Source of the DNA: an uncultured Mailhella sp.
Lineage (GTDB): Bacteria > Desulfobacterota > Desulfovibrionia > Desulfovibrionales > Desulfovibrionaceae
Reading direction: 5' to 3'
NCBI GenBank assembly: GCA_944324625.1
Contig: CALUWZ010000060.1
Location: forward strand, 1-9,654
Length of the DNA: 9,654 nucleotides
Position numbers and translations under genes: made by a program. The notes beneath the pieces were generated by a model that worked only from the letters and a program-made list of their open reading frames with translations, searched no databases and was not told the origin of the DNA. This document shows positions 1 through 6,665 of the stretch, in pieces. Position 1 is the first letter of the stretch. The number at the start of each line of letters is the position of its first letter.

Positions 1-771
1 GCCATGCTCCGTCATTTCATCGCCAAAGTGCACAATCAAAGAAGACTTGTGCGTCCGCGCATTATGATCTGCGTGCCCACAGGCATTACGCAGGTTGAAA
101 AACGTGCCGTAAAAGAATCTGCTCTGAGTGCAGGCGCAAGGGAAGTATATCTTATCGAAGAACCCATGGCCGCAAGCATCGGTGCAAAACTTCCCATTCA
201 GGAACCGACTTCCAATATGGTTGTCGATATCGGCGGCGGCACTACCGAAGTTGCGGTTATTGCGCTTTCCGGCATTGTTTATGCCCGCTCAATCCGTGTT
301 GGCGGTGATAAAATGGATGAAGCCATTGCTGCATATATCCGCCGCAAATACAATATGCTCATCGGTGAAATTTCTGCCGAACAGATCAAAAAGAAAATCG
401 GTTCTGCCTATCCCATGGAACCTGAACAGCAGCTGGAAGTCAAGGGCCGCGATTTTGTAACTGGCATTCCGCATACAATAGTTGTTACCAGTGAAGAAAT
501 CCGCGTGGCCATTTCCGAACAGGTGGAAGCAATTGTTCAGGCCGTGCGTGTTGCTCTTGAACAGACTCCCGCCGAACTTGCCGCCGATATCGTGGACAGA
601 GGCATTGCCCTTACTGGCGGCGGGGCACTTCTGCGCGGTCTTGACGAAAGACTTCGTCAGGAAACCAATCTGCCTATTTTTGTGGTTGACGATCCTCTGT
701 CAGCCGTTGTAATGGGTACGGGCATTGCTCTTGATAATTTGGATTTGCTCCGTGAAGTTTGCATTGACTAA
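1..771 (+). CDS. mreB: Rod shape-determining protein MreB (actin homologue), 5'-truncated
   Basis: The reading frame is open from the first base, so the start lies upstream of the window. The 256 visible codons are about three quarters of a protein usually near 345 residues; the N-terminal ~90 residues with phosphate-binding loop 1 are missing. MreB polymerises on ATP into membrane-bound filaments that orient the cell-wall elongation machinery. Visible landmarks are the CVPTGITQVEKRAVKES block (bases ~76-126), the EEPMAASIGA segment, the second phosphate-binding motif VDIGGGTTEV (~223-252), the RVGGDKMDEAI segment, and the adenosine motif LTGGGALL (~610-633). The frame ends with TAA at 769-771. 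The internal ATG at base 4 falls inside conserved sequence and is not the true start. It heads the elongation gene set, but a terminator-like hairpin lies just after it, so mreB may be transcribed partly on its own. Family identification is essentially certain; truncation is due only to the window edge. Confidence 0.97.
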   Translation, partial: AMLRHFIAKVHNQRRLVRPRIMICVPTGITQVEKRAVKESALSAGAREVYLIEEPMAASIGAKLPIQEPTSNMVVDIGGGTTEVAVIALSGIVYARSIRVGGDKMDEAIAAYIRRKYNMLIGEISAEQIKKKIGSAYPMEPEQQLEVKGRDFVTGIPHTIVVTSEEIRVAISEQVEAIVQAVRVALEQTPAELAADIVDRGIALTGGGALLRGLDERLRQETNLPIFVVDDPLSAVVMGTGIALDNLDLLREVCID

Positions 772-790
772 TTGATTTTTTTATATGCAG

Positions 791-830
791 AATTCGGGTT
801 GATTTTTTAATCGGCCCGAATTTATTTTTA
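791..830 (+). terminator. Intrinsic terminator-like hairpin between mreB and mreC
   Basis: Left arm AATTCGGGTTGATT (791-804) pairs with right arm AATCGGCCCGAATT (809-822) through all 14 positions, two of them G-U wobbles, closing a TTTT loop (805-808). The 3' side runs into a T-rich tract (821-832, interrupted by two A). This is the layout of a Rho-independent terminator. The stem's GC core is only moderate, so partial read-through into mreC is plausible. The left side of the stem is preceded by a T-rich stretch (773-781) rather than an A-rich one, so the hairpin is not obviously bidirectional. It was identified by eye; no folding energy was calculated. Confidence 0.8.
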
Positions 831-840
831 TTGGGTATTC

Positions 841-1806
841 ATGAACGCAAGACGATTAATTGTTATCACGGTACTGCTTTTTCTGTTTTTTCTCGGAATT
901 TACACATGGAATGAAAGAACGGGAAAATTTGATGTCATCAGCACCAATGTGGGCATTGAGGTGACCGGTTTTGTTTTGCGTTCCATTACGGCCGTTCAGA
1001 CCGCTTTTACCGATACTTGGGATAACTACATTAACCTTGTCGGGGTAAAAGAAGAAAATGACAGGCTGAAAAATGAGCTTTTTAAAGTTAAGCAGGAGCT
1101 TGCTCTGGCAAAAGAGGAAAAAGCCGAGCTTGACAGGCTCAGAAAACTTGTGTCCATTGATTATCTGACGGAATGGAAATCCGTGGGCACGCGCATTTTG
1201 GCATGGCGTTTGGGCGCCAATGATTTTTTTGAAAGCTTTGTGCTTTCAAAAGGATTTTTCAGCGGTGCGAAGGTTGGAACTCCCATTATCAATGCCGACG
1301 GTCTTGTGGGCAGAGTGCTGAAGGCCGGGCCCTATACTTCCATTGCTTTGCTTCTGACCGATTCCGGAAGCAGTGTTTCCGTTATCAGCGAAAAGGGAAG
1401 AGTATCCGGCATTTTGCAGGGCAACGGCCACAATCAGCTTCTGTCCATGCGTTTTGTAAAGCAAAATGAAGAAATCAAACCCGGTGAGCGCATTATTACC
1501 AGCGGACTTGATTTGAGCTTTCCCAAAGGCATACCAGTAGGGGAAGTGGTCAGTGTGGAATACGGTTCCAACTCTATGCTTGATATTCAGGTAAAACCCT
1601 TGGTAGTTTTTGATAAATTGGAAGAGGTGCTTTTGCTGCAAAATCCTTTTGAACATATTCTGCCTGAAGGCAGTCCCGTGTATTCACCCAGACCCAATCA
1701 GATTTTTGCGCCCATTCAGGCTCCGCTCATTGTCGACCGTGATGAAGAAAACAAAAATTTTGCCAAAGCCTTCAATGAACAGGTTAATGCCGACGGAGAA
1801 AACTGA
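841..1806 (+). CDS. mreC: Rod shape-determining protein MreC
   Basis: MreC is an inner-membrane protein with a periplasmic domain; in known systems it binds and activates PBP2 and links it to MreB and MreD. The 321-residue product has the expected plan: short basic N-terminus (MNARR), one membrane helix (~6-22), a coiled coil (~69-105, rich in E, K and L), then the beta-rich MreC core. Core motifs include DGLVGRV (153-159), ITSGLD (219-224) and FPKGIPVGEV (227-236). A charged, low-complexity tail (about 298-321) follows a proline-rich segment. The ATG at 841 fits the membrane helix, but no good Shine-Dalgarno sequence precedes it: only GGGT at 833-836, just after the terminator-like hairpin. 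MreC may therefore be poorly translated relative to its neighbours. It ends at TGA 1804-1806, two bases before mreD. Confidence 0.95.
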   Translation: MNARRLIVITVLLFLFFLGIYTWNERTGKFDVISTNVGIEVTGFVLRSITAVQTAFTDTWDNYINLVGVKEENDRLKNELFKVKQELALAKEEKAELDRLRKLVSIDYLTEWKSVGTRILAWRLGANDFFESFVLSKGFFSGAKVGTPIINADGLVGRVLKAGPYTSIALLLTDSGSSVSVISEKGRVSGILQGNGHNQLLSMRFVKQNEEIKPGERIITSGLDLSFPKGIPVGEVVSVEYGSNSMLDIQVKPLVVFDKLEEVLLLQNPFEHILPEGSPVYSPRPNQIFAPIQAPLIVDRDEENKNFAKAFNEQVNADGEN

Positions 1807-1808
1807 GC

Positions 1809-2276
1809 ATGGTATTTTTCAATATTGCTTGGTGGGCTTTGTATGTTGCATTGGCAGTTTTTTGTCAGCGTTTTACCGTCGGCGTTGATTTTCTTTTGCC
1901 GGGAATTATTGTTGCTTTGCAGGAAAGAAAAGTTTTGCAGTTTGCGGGCGTGTTTCTTGTTTTTATTATCATTCAGGAAGGCATAGGCACCATGCCGTTC
2001 GGCAATGTGCTTTTGTGGTATTTGCTTGCCATTGTGTTTTTTTATGCATGGCAGTGGTTTTTTGAGGTGGAAAGCTTTACTTTTATTCTGCTTCTCAGTG
2101 CTGCCCTTGCTGTTTCCCATTACTATATTGTAGCAGTGCTTGCCAATATTCAGGACATTTATATCAATTACAAAGCATTGCAGGATGAGAGCGTTTACCA
2201 GATGTTTCTGACGCCTGTTTTGTGGCACGCCATTAACTATTTACGGCGCGGAGTTCGCAATGTCGCACAAAATTGA
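1809..2276 (+). CDS. mreD: Rod shape-determining protein MreD (multi-pass membrane protein)
   Basis: This 155-residue, very hydrophobic protein is placed exactly where MreD belongs, between mreC and mrdA. MreD is a small integral membrane partner of MreC in the Rod complex; its exact biochemical role is not settled. About five hydrophobic segments can be picked out by eye (roughly residues 4-19, 24-37, 43-58, 63-85 and 88-111), with a short polar, basic C-terminal tail (LRRGVRN). The length is close to the usual ~160. GGAG at 1796-1799, inside the end of mreC, is well placed for the ATG at 1809. The 3' end overlaps mrdA by 17 bases, so translation of the two is probably coupled. MreD sequences diverge strongly, so the call rests on hydropathy, size and position more than on motifs. 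Confidence 0.88.
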   Translation: MVFFNIAWWALYVALAVFCQRFTVGVDFLLPGIIVALQERKVLQFAGVFLVFIIIQEGIGTMPFGNVLLWYLLAIVFFYAWQWFFEVESFTFILLLSAALAVSHYYIVAVLANIQDIYINYKALQDESVYQMFLTPVLWHAINYLRRGVRNVAQN

Positions 2277-4059
2277 AACAAAAAACTATGAACCGCCCCG
2301 CATGGGGCTTCTGCTTCTGCAGTTTGCCATAGCGTTTTTGTTTGTGGTTTTCTTTGCCCGTTACTGGTATCTGCAGATTCACAGGGGAGAGGAGTTTGCC
2401 CGACTTTCTTTTGAAAACAGAACCAAAATTGCCCGTATTGACGCTGCCCGCGGTGAAATTTTTGATAAAAACGGCGTGCCTCTTGCCGAAAACTATATAA
2501 CCTTTGCCATTGCCATTGTGCGGGAAGATACGCCTGATGTGGATGCCGCTTTGGCTCAGATCAGCGAATGGACCAATACCTCCTATGAGGAATTGGTCGA
2601 AAAATACAATAAAAACAAATATTACGTCCGTTCCTTTGACCCGATTATCATAGTTGCCGATTTGCCTCTTGAACTTATTGCTCCAATACAGTCACAGCTT
2701 TATTTGTGGCCGGGCATACATATTGTTCCCAAGGCAAGACGCCATTATCCGCAGAAAAATACTGTAGCGCATATTATGGGCTATGTGGCTGAAGCGACCA
2801 AAGAAGAACTGCAGGAAGATGAAAATCTGAGCCTTGGCGATATTGTCGGCAGGCAGGGGTTGGAACTTATGCTTGAAGACAGGCTCAGGGGAAAAAAAGG
2901 CGCTGCAGCCATGGAAGTGGATGTTTTCGGACGTTCTCTGCACAGGGAAGTTATTTCGCCTGCCTATTCCGGAGAAAATATTTATTTGTCCATTGATATT
3001 GAACTGCAGAAAAATATTGAACATATCATGCAGAATCAGGCCGGTTCCGTGATCGTTATGAATCCCGACACCGGAGCGCTTGACGCATTGGTGACACTGC
3101 CTTCCTATGACAATAATCTTTTTGTGACGGGTTTTTCCAGAAAAGAATGGGATGCTGTCCGTCTTCATCCCCGTTATCCTTTGCAGAACAGAACCATTCA
3201 AAGCATGTTTCCGCCTGCCTCTGTCTGGAAACTGCTTATGGCGGGAGCTTTGCTTGAAAAAGGGGTTGATCCGCGGGATACGGTTTTCTGCAGCGGCGTG
3301 TTCAAGCTCGGCAACAGACAGTTCCGCTGCTGGAGCAAATACGGGCACGGCAATGTGGATATGAAGCATTCGCTCATGTATTCCTGTGACGTGTATTATT
3401 ATGAAAAAGCCCTTGATCTCGGCATTGATTATATAGCCGATTTTGCCAAAAAATGCGGTTTCGGCAGAAGAACGGGCATTGAGCTTCCGCATGAAGCAAG
3501 CGGAGTAGTGCCCGACAGGGAATGGAAACTGAAAAAAATCGGCGAACGCTGGCAAAACGGCGATACCGTGAATCTTTCCATAGGACAGGGCTTTATGCTG
3601 GTAACCCCCATTCAGCAGGCTGTATATATCAGCTCTTTGCTGAACGGAGGAAAATTGCTTAAACCGCAATTGATTAAAGATGCGGAGCCTGAAATTATGG
3701 GATATACGCCCATATCTCCCGAGCACTGCAAACTGATAGCGGATTATATGTTTGCCACGGCCAACGAGTCGCGCGGCACCGCAAGAATAATTAAAACCGA
3801 AGGCGTGCATACGGGCGGAAAAACAGGAACTGCCCAAGTGGTAAAAATTAAAATGCAGGGTGACAGACGCAAGAAAAACCATGAAATGGATTTTAAAGAA
3901 CGTGACCATGCATGGCTTGGCGCCTATGCGGAAAAAGACGGACGCCGTTACGTTATTGTGACAATGCTTGAACACGGCGGCGGCGGGTCTTCTGCTGCGG
4001 GCCCTGTAACCCGTGATATCATCAAACTTTTGTTTCCCCCCGAAAACACGAAAAAATAA
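2260..4059 (+). CDS. mrdA: Penicillin-binding protein 2 (peptidoglycan D,D-transpeptidase)
   Basis: PBP2 is the class B transpeptidase of cell elongation; it cross-links new glycan strands in the periplasm and works as a pair with RodA. The 599-residue product has a cytoplasmic stub, one membrane anchor (~16-37), and a pedestal domain with the RGEIFD element (64-69) and GRQGLE motif (197-202). The C-terminal transpeptidase domain starts near residue 240. All three penicillin-fold motifs are intact: SVWK with nucleophile Ser321 and Lys324, SCD (375-377), and KTG (521-523). Length is normal for PBP2 (about 600-650). The ATG at 2260 is preceded by GGAG (2250-2253, six bases away) and lies inside the end of mreD. 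It stops at TAA 4057-4059, 30 bases before rodA. The SCD form of the second motif, typical of PBP2, and the adjacent rodA favour PBP2 over the division enzyme PBP3/FtsI. Confidence 0.96.
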   Translation: MSHKIETKNYEPPRMGLLLLQFAIAFLFVVFFARYWYLQIHRGEEFARLSFENRTKIARIDAARGEIFDKNGVPLAENYITFAIAIVREDTPDVDAALAQISEWTNTSYEELVEKYNKNKYYVRSFDPIIIVADLPLELIAPIQSQLYLWPGIHIVPKARRHYPQKNTVAHIMGYVAEATKEELQEDENLSLGDIVGRQGLELMLEDRLRGKKGAAAMEVDVFGRSLHREVISPAYSGENIYLSIDIELQKNIEHIMQNQAGSVIVMNPDTGALDALVTLPSYDNNLFVTGFSRKEWDAVRLHPRYPLQNRTIQSMFPPASVWKLLMAGALLEKGVDPRDTVFCSGVFKLGNRQFRCWSKYGHGNVDMKHSLMYSCDVYYYEKALDLGIDYIADFAKKCGFGRRTGIELPHEASGVVPDREWKLKKIGERWQNGDTVNLSIGQGFMLVTPIQQAVYISSLLNGGKLLKPQLIKDAEPEIMGYTPISPEHCKLIADYMFATANESRGTARIIKTEGVHTGGKTGTAQVVKIKMQGDRRKKNHEMDFKERDHAWLGAYAEKDGRRYVIVTMLEHGGGGSSAAGPVTRDIIKLLFPPENTKK

Positions 4060-4089
4060 TCAGCAAAAGGCATAACAGCGGAGAAATAC

Positions 4090-5211
4090 ATGAAAGTTTT
4101 CAATACGCCGAACAAACGCATGTTTCTGGATATGAACTGGGCACTGTTTATTACGGCAATTGTTATTTTTTCTGTGGGCTTTGTAAATTTGTATTCCGCA
4201 AGCAGCATACGTCTTGAAGACGGCATTACCCATACGCCTTTTTACGAACGCCAGCTTATGTGGGGAGGCATCGGGCTTGGTCTTATGTTTGCCGTTATTC
4301 TTATCAATTACAAAATCTTGGAGCGATTGGCTTCGCCGTTTTATTTTTTTGTCTTGTTTCTGCTTATTCTTGTGCCTGTTTTCGGGAAAACCGTGTACGG
4401 AGCCCAGCGCTGGCTGGATTTGGGGTTTTTCAGTCTGCAGCCCAGCGAGTTTGCCAAATTTTCCGTTTTGCTCATGGGCGCCAAATACCTTGCCAAAGAC
4501 GGAGAAACCTTGGGCTGGGTTCGGTTGTTTAAACTGCTGTTTATAGGGCTTGTTCCTTTTGCTTTGATTGTAAAGCAGCCTGATTTAGGCACAGGATTGA
4601 CCGTACTTTTTCTCATCGGCGGCATGGCGCTTTTTCATGGCATTAAATGGAAAGTCCTGCGTATCTGCCTTGTGATTATTCCTTTGACTTTGCCGCTCAG
4701 CTGGTTTGTTCTGCATGATTATCAGCAGGAACGCATTTTGACTTTTCTGGACCCCAGCCGTGACCCCAGAGGTGCAGGCTATCATATTATTCAGTCTCAG
4801 ATTGCCATAGGTTCGGGTGAACTTTTGGGAAAAGGTTTTCAGGAAGGCACACAGAGCCAGCTTCGTTTTCTGCCGGAAAAACATACGGATTTTGCCGTTG
4901 CCGTTCTCGGTGAAGAGTGGGGTTTTGTGGGCAGCGTGGGGGTAGTTGTAATTTTTTGCTTTTTTTTATTTTGCATTTATAGTACAATATGTGAAGCGCG
5001 TGACAGATTCGGCAGCACGCTTTGCGCGGGAATATTCTTTTATTTTTTCTGGCAGGTAATGGTCAATACCGGAATGGTGGTGGGGATCATGCCTGTTGTG
5101 GGCATTCCCCTGCCGTTTATCAGTTACGGCGGTACGGCCATGATGGTCAACTGCATTCTTATCGGCATTGTGCTCAGTGTTTCCATCAATAGATTTGTGT
5201 TTAAAGCATAG
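4090..5211 (+). CDS. rodA: RodA, SEDS-family peptidoglycan glycosyltransferase
   Basis: RodA is a polytopic membrane glycosyltransferase that polymerises lipid II for sidewall growth, paired with PBP2. The 373-residue length matches the family (~370). Hydrophobic segments appear throughout, the first at about 15-33. Diagnostic blocks are GAQRWLDLG and QPSEFAK (104-123), KQPDLGTGL (162-170), and FLPEKHTDFAVAVLGEEWGF (260-279), which holds Asp267, the residue aligned with the proposed catalytic aspartate of characterised RodA/FtsW proteins. The closing signature NTGMVVGIMPVVGIPLPFIS (326-345) is followed by YGGT. GGAG at 4080-4083 precedes the ATG by six bases. It is assigned RodA rather than FtsW because of its place directly after mrdA. 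The stop TAG (5209-5211) shares its last base with the bactofilin ribosome-binding site. An 8-T run at 4960-4967 lies within a membrane segment; the frame is intact. Confidence 0.95.
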   Translation: MKVFNTPNKRMFLDMNWALFITAIVIFSVGFVNLYSASSIRLEDGITHTPFYERQLMWGGIGLGLMFAVILINYKILERLASPFYFFVLFLLILVPVFGKTVYGAQRWLDLGFFSLQPSEFAKFSVLLMGAKYLAKDGETLGWVRLFKLLFIGLVPFALIVKQPDLGTGLTVLFLIGGMALFHGIKWKVLRICLVIIPLTLPLSWFVLHDYQQERILTFLDPSRDPRGAGYHIIQSQIAIGSGELLGKGFQEGTQSQLRFLPEKHTDFAVAVLGEEWGFVGSVGVVVIFCFFLFCIYSTICEARDRFGSTLCAGIFFYFFWQVMVNTGMVVGIMPVVGIPLPFISYGGTAMMVNCILIGIVLSVSINRFVFKA

Positions 5212-5216
5212 AGGAG
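5211..5216 (+). promoter_or_regulatory. Ribosome-binding site of bactofilin, overlapping the rodA stop
   Basis: GAGGAG begins at the last base of the rodA TAG and ends six bases before the ATG at 5223. It is a strong Shine-Dalgarno match and fixes the bactofilin start. The overlap places re-initiation directly behind ribosomes finishing rodA. Confidence 0.85.
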
Positions 5217-5222
5217 CGTTAT

Positions 5223-5564
5223 ATGGCTAAAGACGAAATTAATGCATTCATGGGTGCGGGAACGTATTTTACCGGCAAGCTTAAATTTCAGGGGTCTGTC
5301 CGCATTGACGGTGAATTTGTCGGTGAAATTGAGTCCGAAGGAGTGCTTTTGCTCGGCAAAGACGCCAAAATCGAAGGTACCGTCAATGTCGGTGAAATGA
5401 GTCTTTCCGGTAATTTTACCGGAGAAGTCACTGCCAAAAAAAATGTGACCATTCACCGCGAAGGCGTGCTTAAGGGAAAAGTGCAGTGTCCGTCCCTCGT
5501 TGTTGAAGACGGTGCCATTCTTGACGGCACTATTCAAATGATTAAAAAAGATGCGGAAGTCTGA
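5223..5564 (+). CDS. Bactofilin-family cytoskeletal protein
   Basis: Bactofilins are small proteins that fold as a right-handed beta-helix and polymerise without nucleotide; in studied bacteria they act as scaffolds for local cell-wall synthesis, cell curvature or stalk formation. This 113-residue product is nearly all beta-helix: repeating short strands with glycines and alternating V/I/L, such as GSVRIDGEFVGEIES, then GKDAKIEGTVNVGE, LSGNFTGEVTA, REGVLKGKVQ and GAILDGTIQM. The core spans about residues 12-107, with short polar N- and C-terminal tails, the tails common in this family. No transmembrane segment or signal peptide is visible. It lies 11 bases after rodA with a strong ribosome-binding site, so it should be made together with the elongation enzymes. 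No M23 peptidase gene, a frequent bactofilin neighbour, is present in this window. The family call is firm; the specific role in shape is inferred from position. Confidence 0.92.
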   Translation: MAKDEINAFMGAGTYFTGKLKFQGSVRIDGEFVGEIESEGVLLLGKDAKIEGTVNVGEMSLSGNFTGEVTAKKNVTIHREGVLKGKVQCPSLVVEDGAILDGTIQMIKKDAEV

Positions 5565-5597
5565 TACTTAGTGAAGAAAAGTACTTTTTTCATTTTA

Positions 5598-5626
5598 TTG
5601 ACACAAGTGAAAAAAAATTATATTTT
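5598..5626 (+). promoter_or_regulatory. Candidate sigma-70 promoter for the ATP synthase operon
   Basis: A perfect -35 TTGACA (5598-5603) is followed by an A-rich spacer containing eight consecutive A. Two overlapping -10 choices follow: TATATT (5619-5624; 5 of 6 matches, 15-base spacer) or TATTTT (5621-5626; 4 of 6, 17-base spacer). Either would start transcription near 5632-5636, leaving a leader of about 35 bases before atpF'. It sits in the only long non-coding gap between the two gene sets, which supports a real function. No operator or riboswitch structure is evident around it. Confidence 0.7.
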
Positions 5627-5667
5627 GGCAGAAGAAATTATTTTTTGGCTATTTAAAGGGAAAAGCT

Positions 5668-6087
5668 ATGAGCATAAGTCTTGATATTACTTTTTTTATC
5701 CAATTGGTTAACTTTTTGATTTCATTGTTTATTATCAATGTACTTATCATCAGGCCCATCCGTTCCAATATGGCCCGCAGAAAAGCTATGATTGATGCCG
5801 ATACGGAAAGTGCGGAAAGTTTTGCAAAAAAAATGAATGCCCAATACGCGGAATATGAAGAACGTATTGCCAAAGTCCGTTCCCAGATCGCCGAACAGCG
5901 TGAGTCAGTCAAAACAAGCGCGGAAGAAAGTGCCCGTACCGCTCTTTCCAAAGCCAACGACGAAGCCCGTGCCATTCGTCAGGAATCTGCTCAAAAAATT
6001 CAAAAAGAAAGTAAAGAAGCTTTGGAAGCCCTGCAGGCTGATGTGTCTTCCTATTCCAAAGAAGCATTGGCAAAAATTTTAGCATAA
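5668..6087 (+). CDS. atpF': ATP synthase Fo subunit b' (peripheral stalk)
   Basis: Subunit b' pairs with b to form the peripheral stalk that holds F1 static against the turning rotor. The 139-residue product has one N-terminal membrane helix (~7-28) with the family pattern of Q12, N15 and F16 near its start. A basic turn RPIRSNMARRK (29-39) follows, then a long charged helix rich in A, E, K, R and Q (~40-139) that should form a coiled coil. It is shorter than the following b subunit and lacks the extra N-terminal leader seen there. AAAGGGA (5655-5661) precedes the ATG by six bases. As the first gene behind the promoter it opens the ATP synthase operon, 20 bases before atpF. The b' rather than b label rests on the tandem arrangement and shorter length. 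Confidence 0.9.
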   Translation: MSISLDITFFIQLVNFLISLFIINVLIIRPIRSNMARRKAMIDADTESAESFAKKMNAQYAEYEERIAKVRSQIAEQRESVKTSAEESARTALSKANDEARAIRQESAQKIQKESKEALEALQADVSSYSKEALAKILA

Positions 6088-6096
6088 TCAAAGCTT

Positions 6097-6101
6097 GGGA
6101 G
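6097..6101 (+). promoter_or_regulatory. Ribosome-binding site supporting the GTG start of atpF
   Basis: GGGAG lies six bases before GTG 6108-6110. The next in-frame ATG (codon 13) falls inside the first hydrophobic segment and has no comparable site upstream. This supports translation of the signal-peptide-like N-terminus. Confidence 0.7.
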
Positions 6102-6107
6102 AGTGAC

Positions 6108-6665
6108 GTGAAATATCTTGGTTCATTTGCATTGGCTGTTTTGATGTGTGCATGCGCCGATTTTGCCTATGCCTCTGACGGCCACGGCCTGCCTTGGGGC
6201 AATTTTGCTCTTAGAATGCTGAACGTGGCAATTTTTGTGGGTATTCTGTGGTATGCCGGCGGCAAACTGGTGAAAGGATTTCTCGCAAAGCATCAGGCTC
6301 AAGTCAAAGAAGAGCTTGAAACCGCAAAAGACTTGAAGGAAAAAGCAGAAAAGAATTTGTCACTGGCGGAAGAAAAACTCCGTTCCGTTGAAAGTGAATG
6401 TGCCAGACTTCTTGAAGACGGCAAAAAGCAGGCCGAAGCCATTAAAGCAGGCATAATCGCAGATGCGGAAAAACAGGCCGCACGCATTGTAGAACAGGCC
6501 AAATTGGCTGCCGAACAGGACGTAAAAAACGAAATTCAGAAAATTAAAGCCCAAATGGCTGAAGAAATTGTTTCTTCCATGGAAAAAGAAATTGTGTCCC
6601 GTCTTGATAAAGCCGAACACAATGCTTTAATAGAAAAATCCTTATCAAAGGTAGTGTTCTCATGA
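6108..6665 (+). CDS. atpF: ATP synthase Fo subunit b with signal-peptide-like N-terminus
   Basis: This is the second peripheral-stalk subunit; its C-terminal end binds delta on top of F1. The 185-residue product starts at a GTG with a good ribosome-binding site. Residues 1-22 look like a cleavable signal peptide: K2, a hydrophobic run, then A-Y-A at 20-22 followed by Ser23. After a short polar stretch (SDGHG) comes the true b membrane helix (~33-52), then a long charged coiled coil (~53-165) of A, E, K and Q. If residues 1-22 are removed, the mature protein is about 163 residues, near the common b length, with its N-terminus in the periplasm as expected for b. Cys14 and Cys16 do not form a convincing lipobox. 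The gene overlaps atpH by four bases (ATGA), implying coupled translation. Subunit assignment is firm; cleavage of the leader is inferred. Confidence 0.92.
   Translation: MKYLGSFALAVLMCACADFAYASDGHGLPWGNFALRMLNVAIFVGILWYAGGKLVKGFLAKHQAQVKEELETAKDLKEKAEKNLSLAEEKLRSVESECARLLEDGKKQAEAIKAGIIADAEKQAARIVEQAKLAAEQDVKNEIQKIKAQMAEEIVSSMEKEIVSRLDKAEHNALIEKSLSKVVFS

Noticed and set aside
1716..2228. A 170-codon antisense frame opposite the mreC/mreD junction.
   Set aside because: Its Lys/Asn/Gln-rich composition mirrors the Phe/Leu/Ile-rich membrane protein on the other strand, and no ribosome-binding site or motif was noted.
2692..3975. A 427-codon open frame on the - strand, antisense to mrdA.
   Set aside because: The predicted product is rich in His, Phe, Ile and Arg with no family resemblance, and it lies wholly opposite a gene with intact PBP2 motifs. 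It is best explained as a codon-bias shadow.
4960..4967. Eight-T run in rodA as a possible phase-variation tract.
   Set aside because: Similar runs of eight A occur in atpH (6831-6838) and in the promoter spacer, the frame is intact, and switching off an essential elongation enzyme would be unlikely to be tolerated.
4956..4988. Promoter-like boxes within rodA: TTGCTT (4956-4961) and TATAGT (4978-4983), 16 bases apart, upstream of bactofilin.
   Set aside because: The region encodes a Phe-rich membrane helix, so T-rich sequence is expected by coding alone, and the boxes are imperfect. It is worth only a glance in start-site data.
5565..5590. Possible terminator after bactofilin: TACTT (5565-5569) pairing with AAGTA (5579-5583) before a T-run, plus the palindrome AAAAGTACTTTT (5577-5588).
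   Set aside because: The stem is only five mostly A-T pairs with a nine-base loop, and the palindrome has no room for a loop without losing its only G-C pairs. It is too weak to call.
6147..6158. Possible lipoprotein site at Cys14 or Cys16 of AtpF.
   Set aside because: The residues before each Cys (V-L-M and M-C-A) do not fit the lipobox pattern, while A-Y-A/S a few residues later fits ordinary signal peptidase cleavage.
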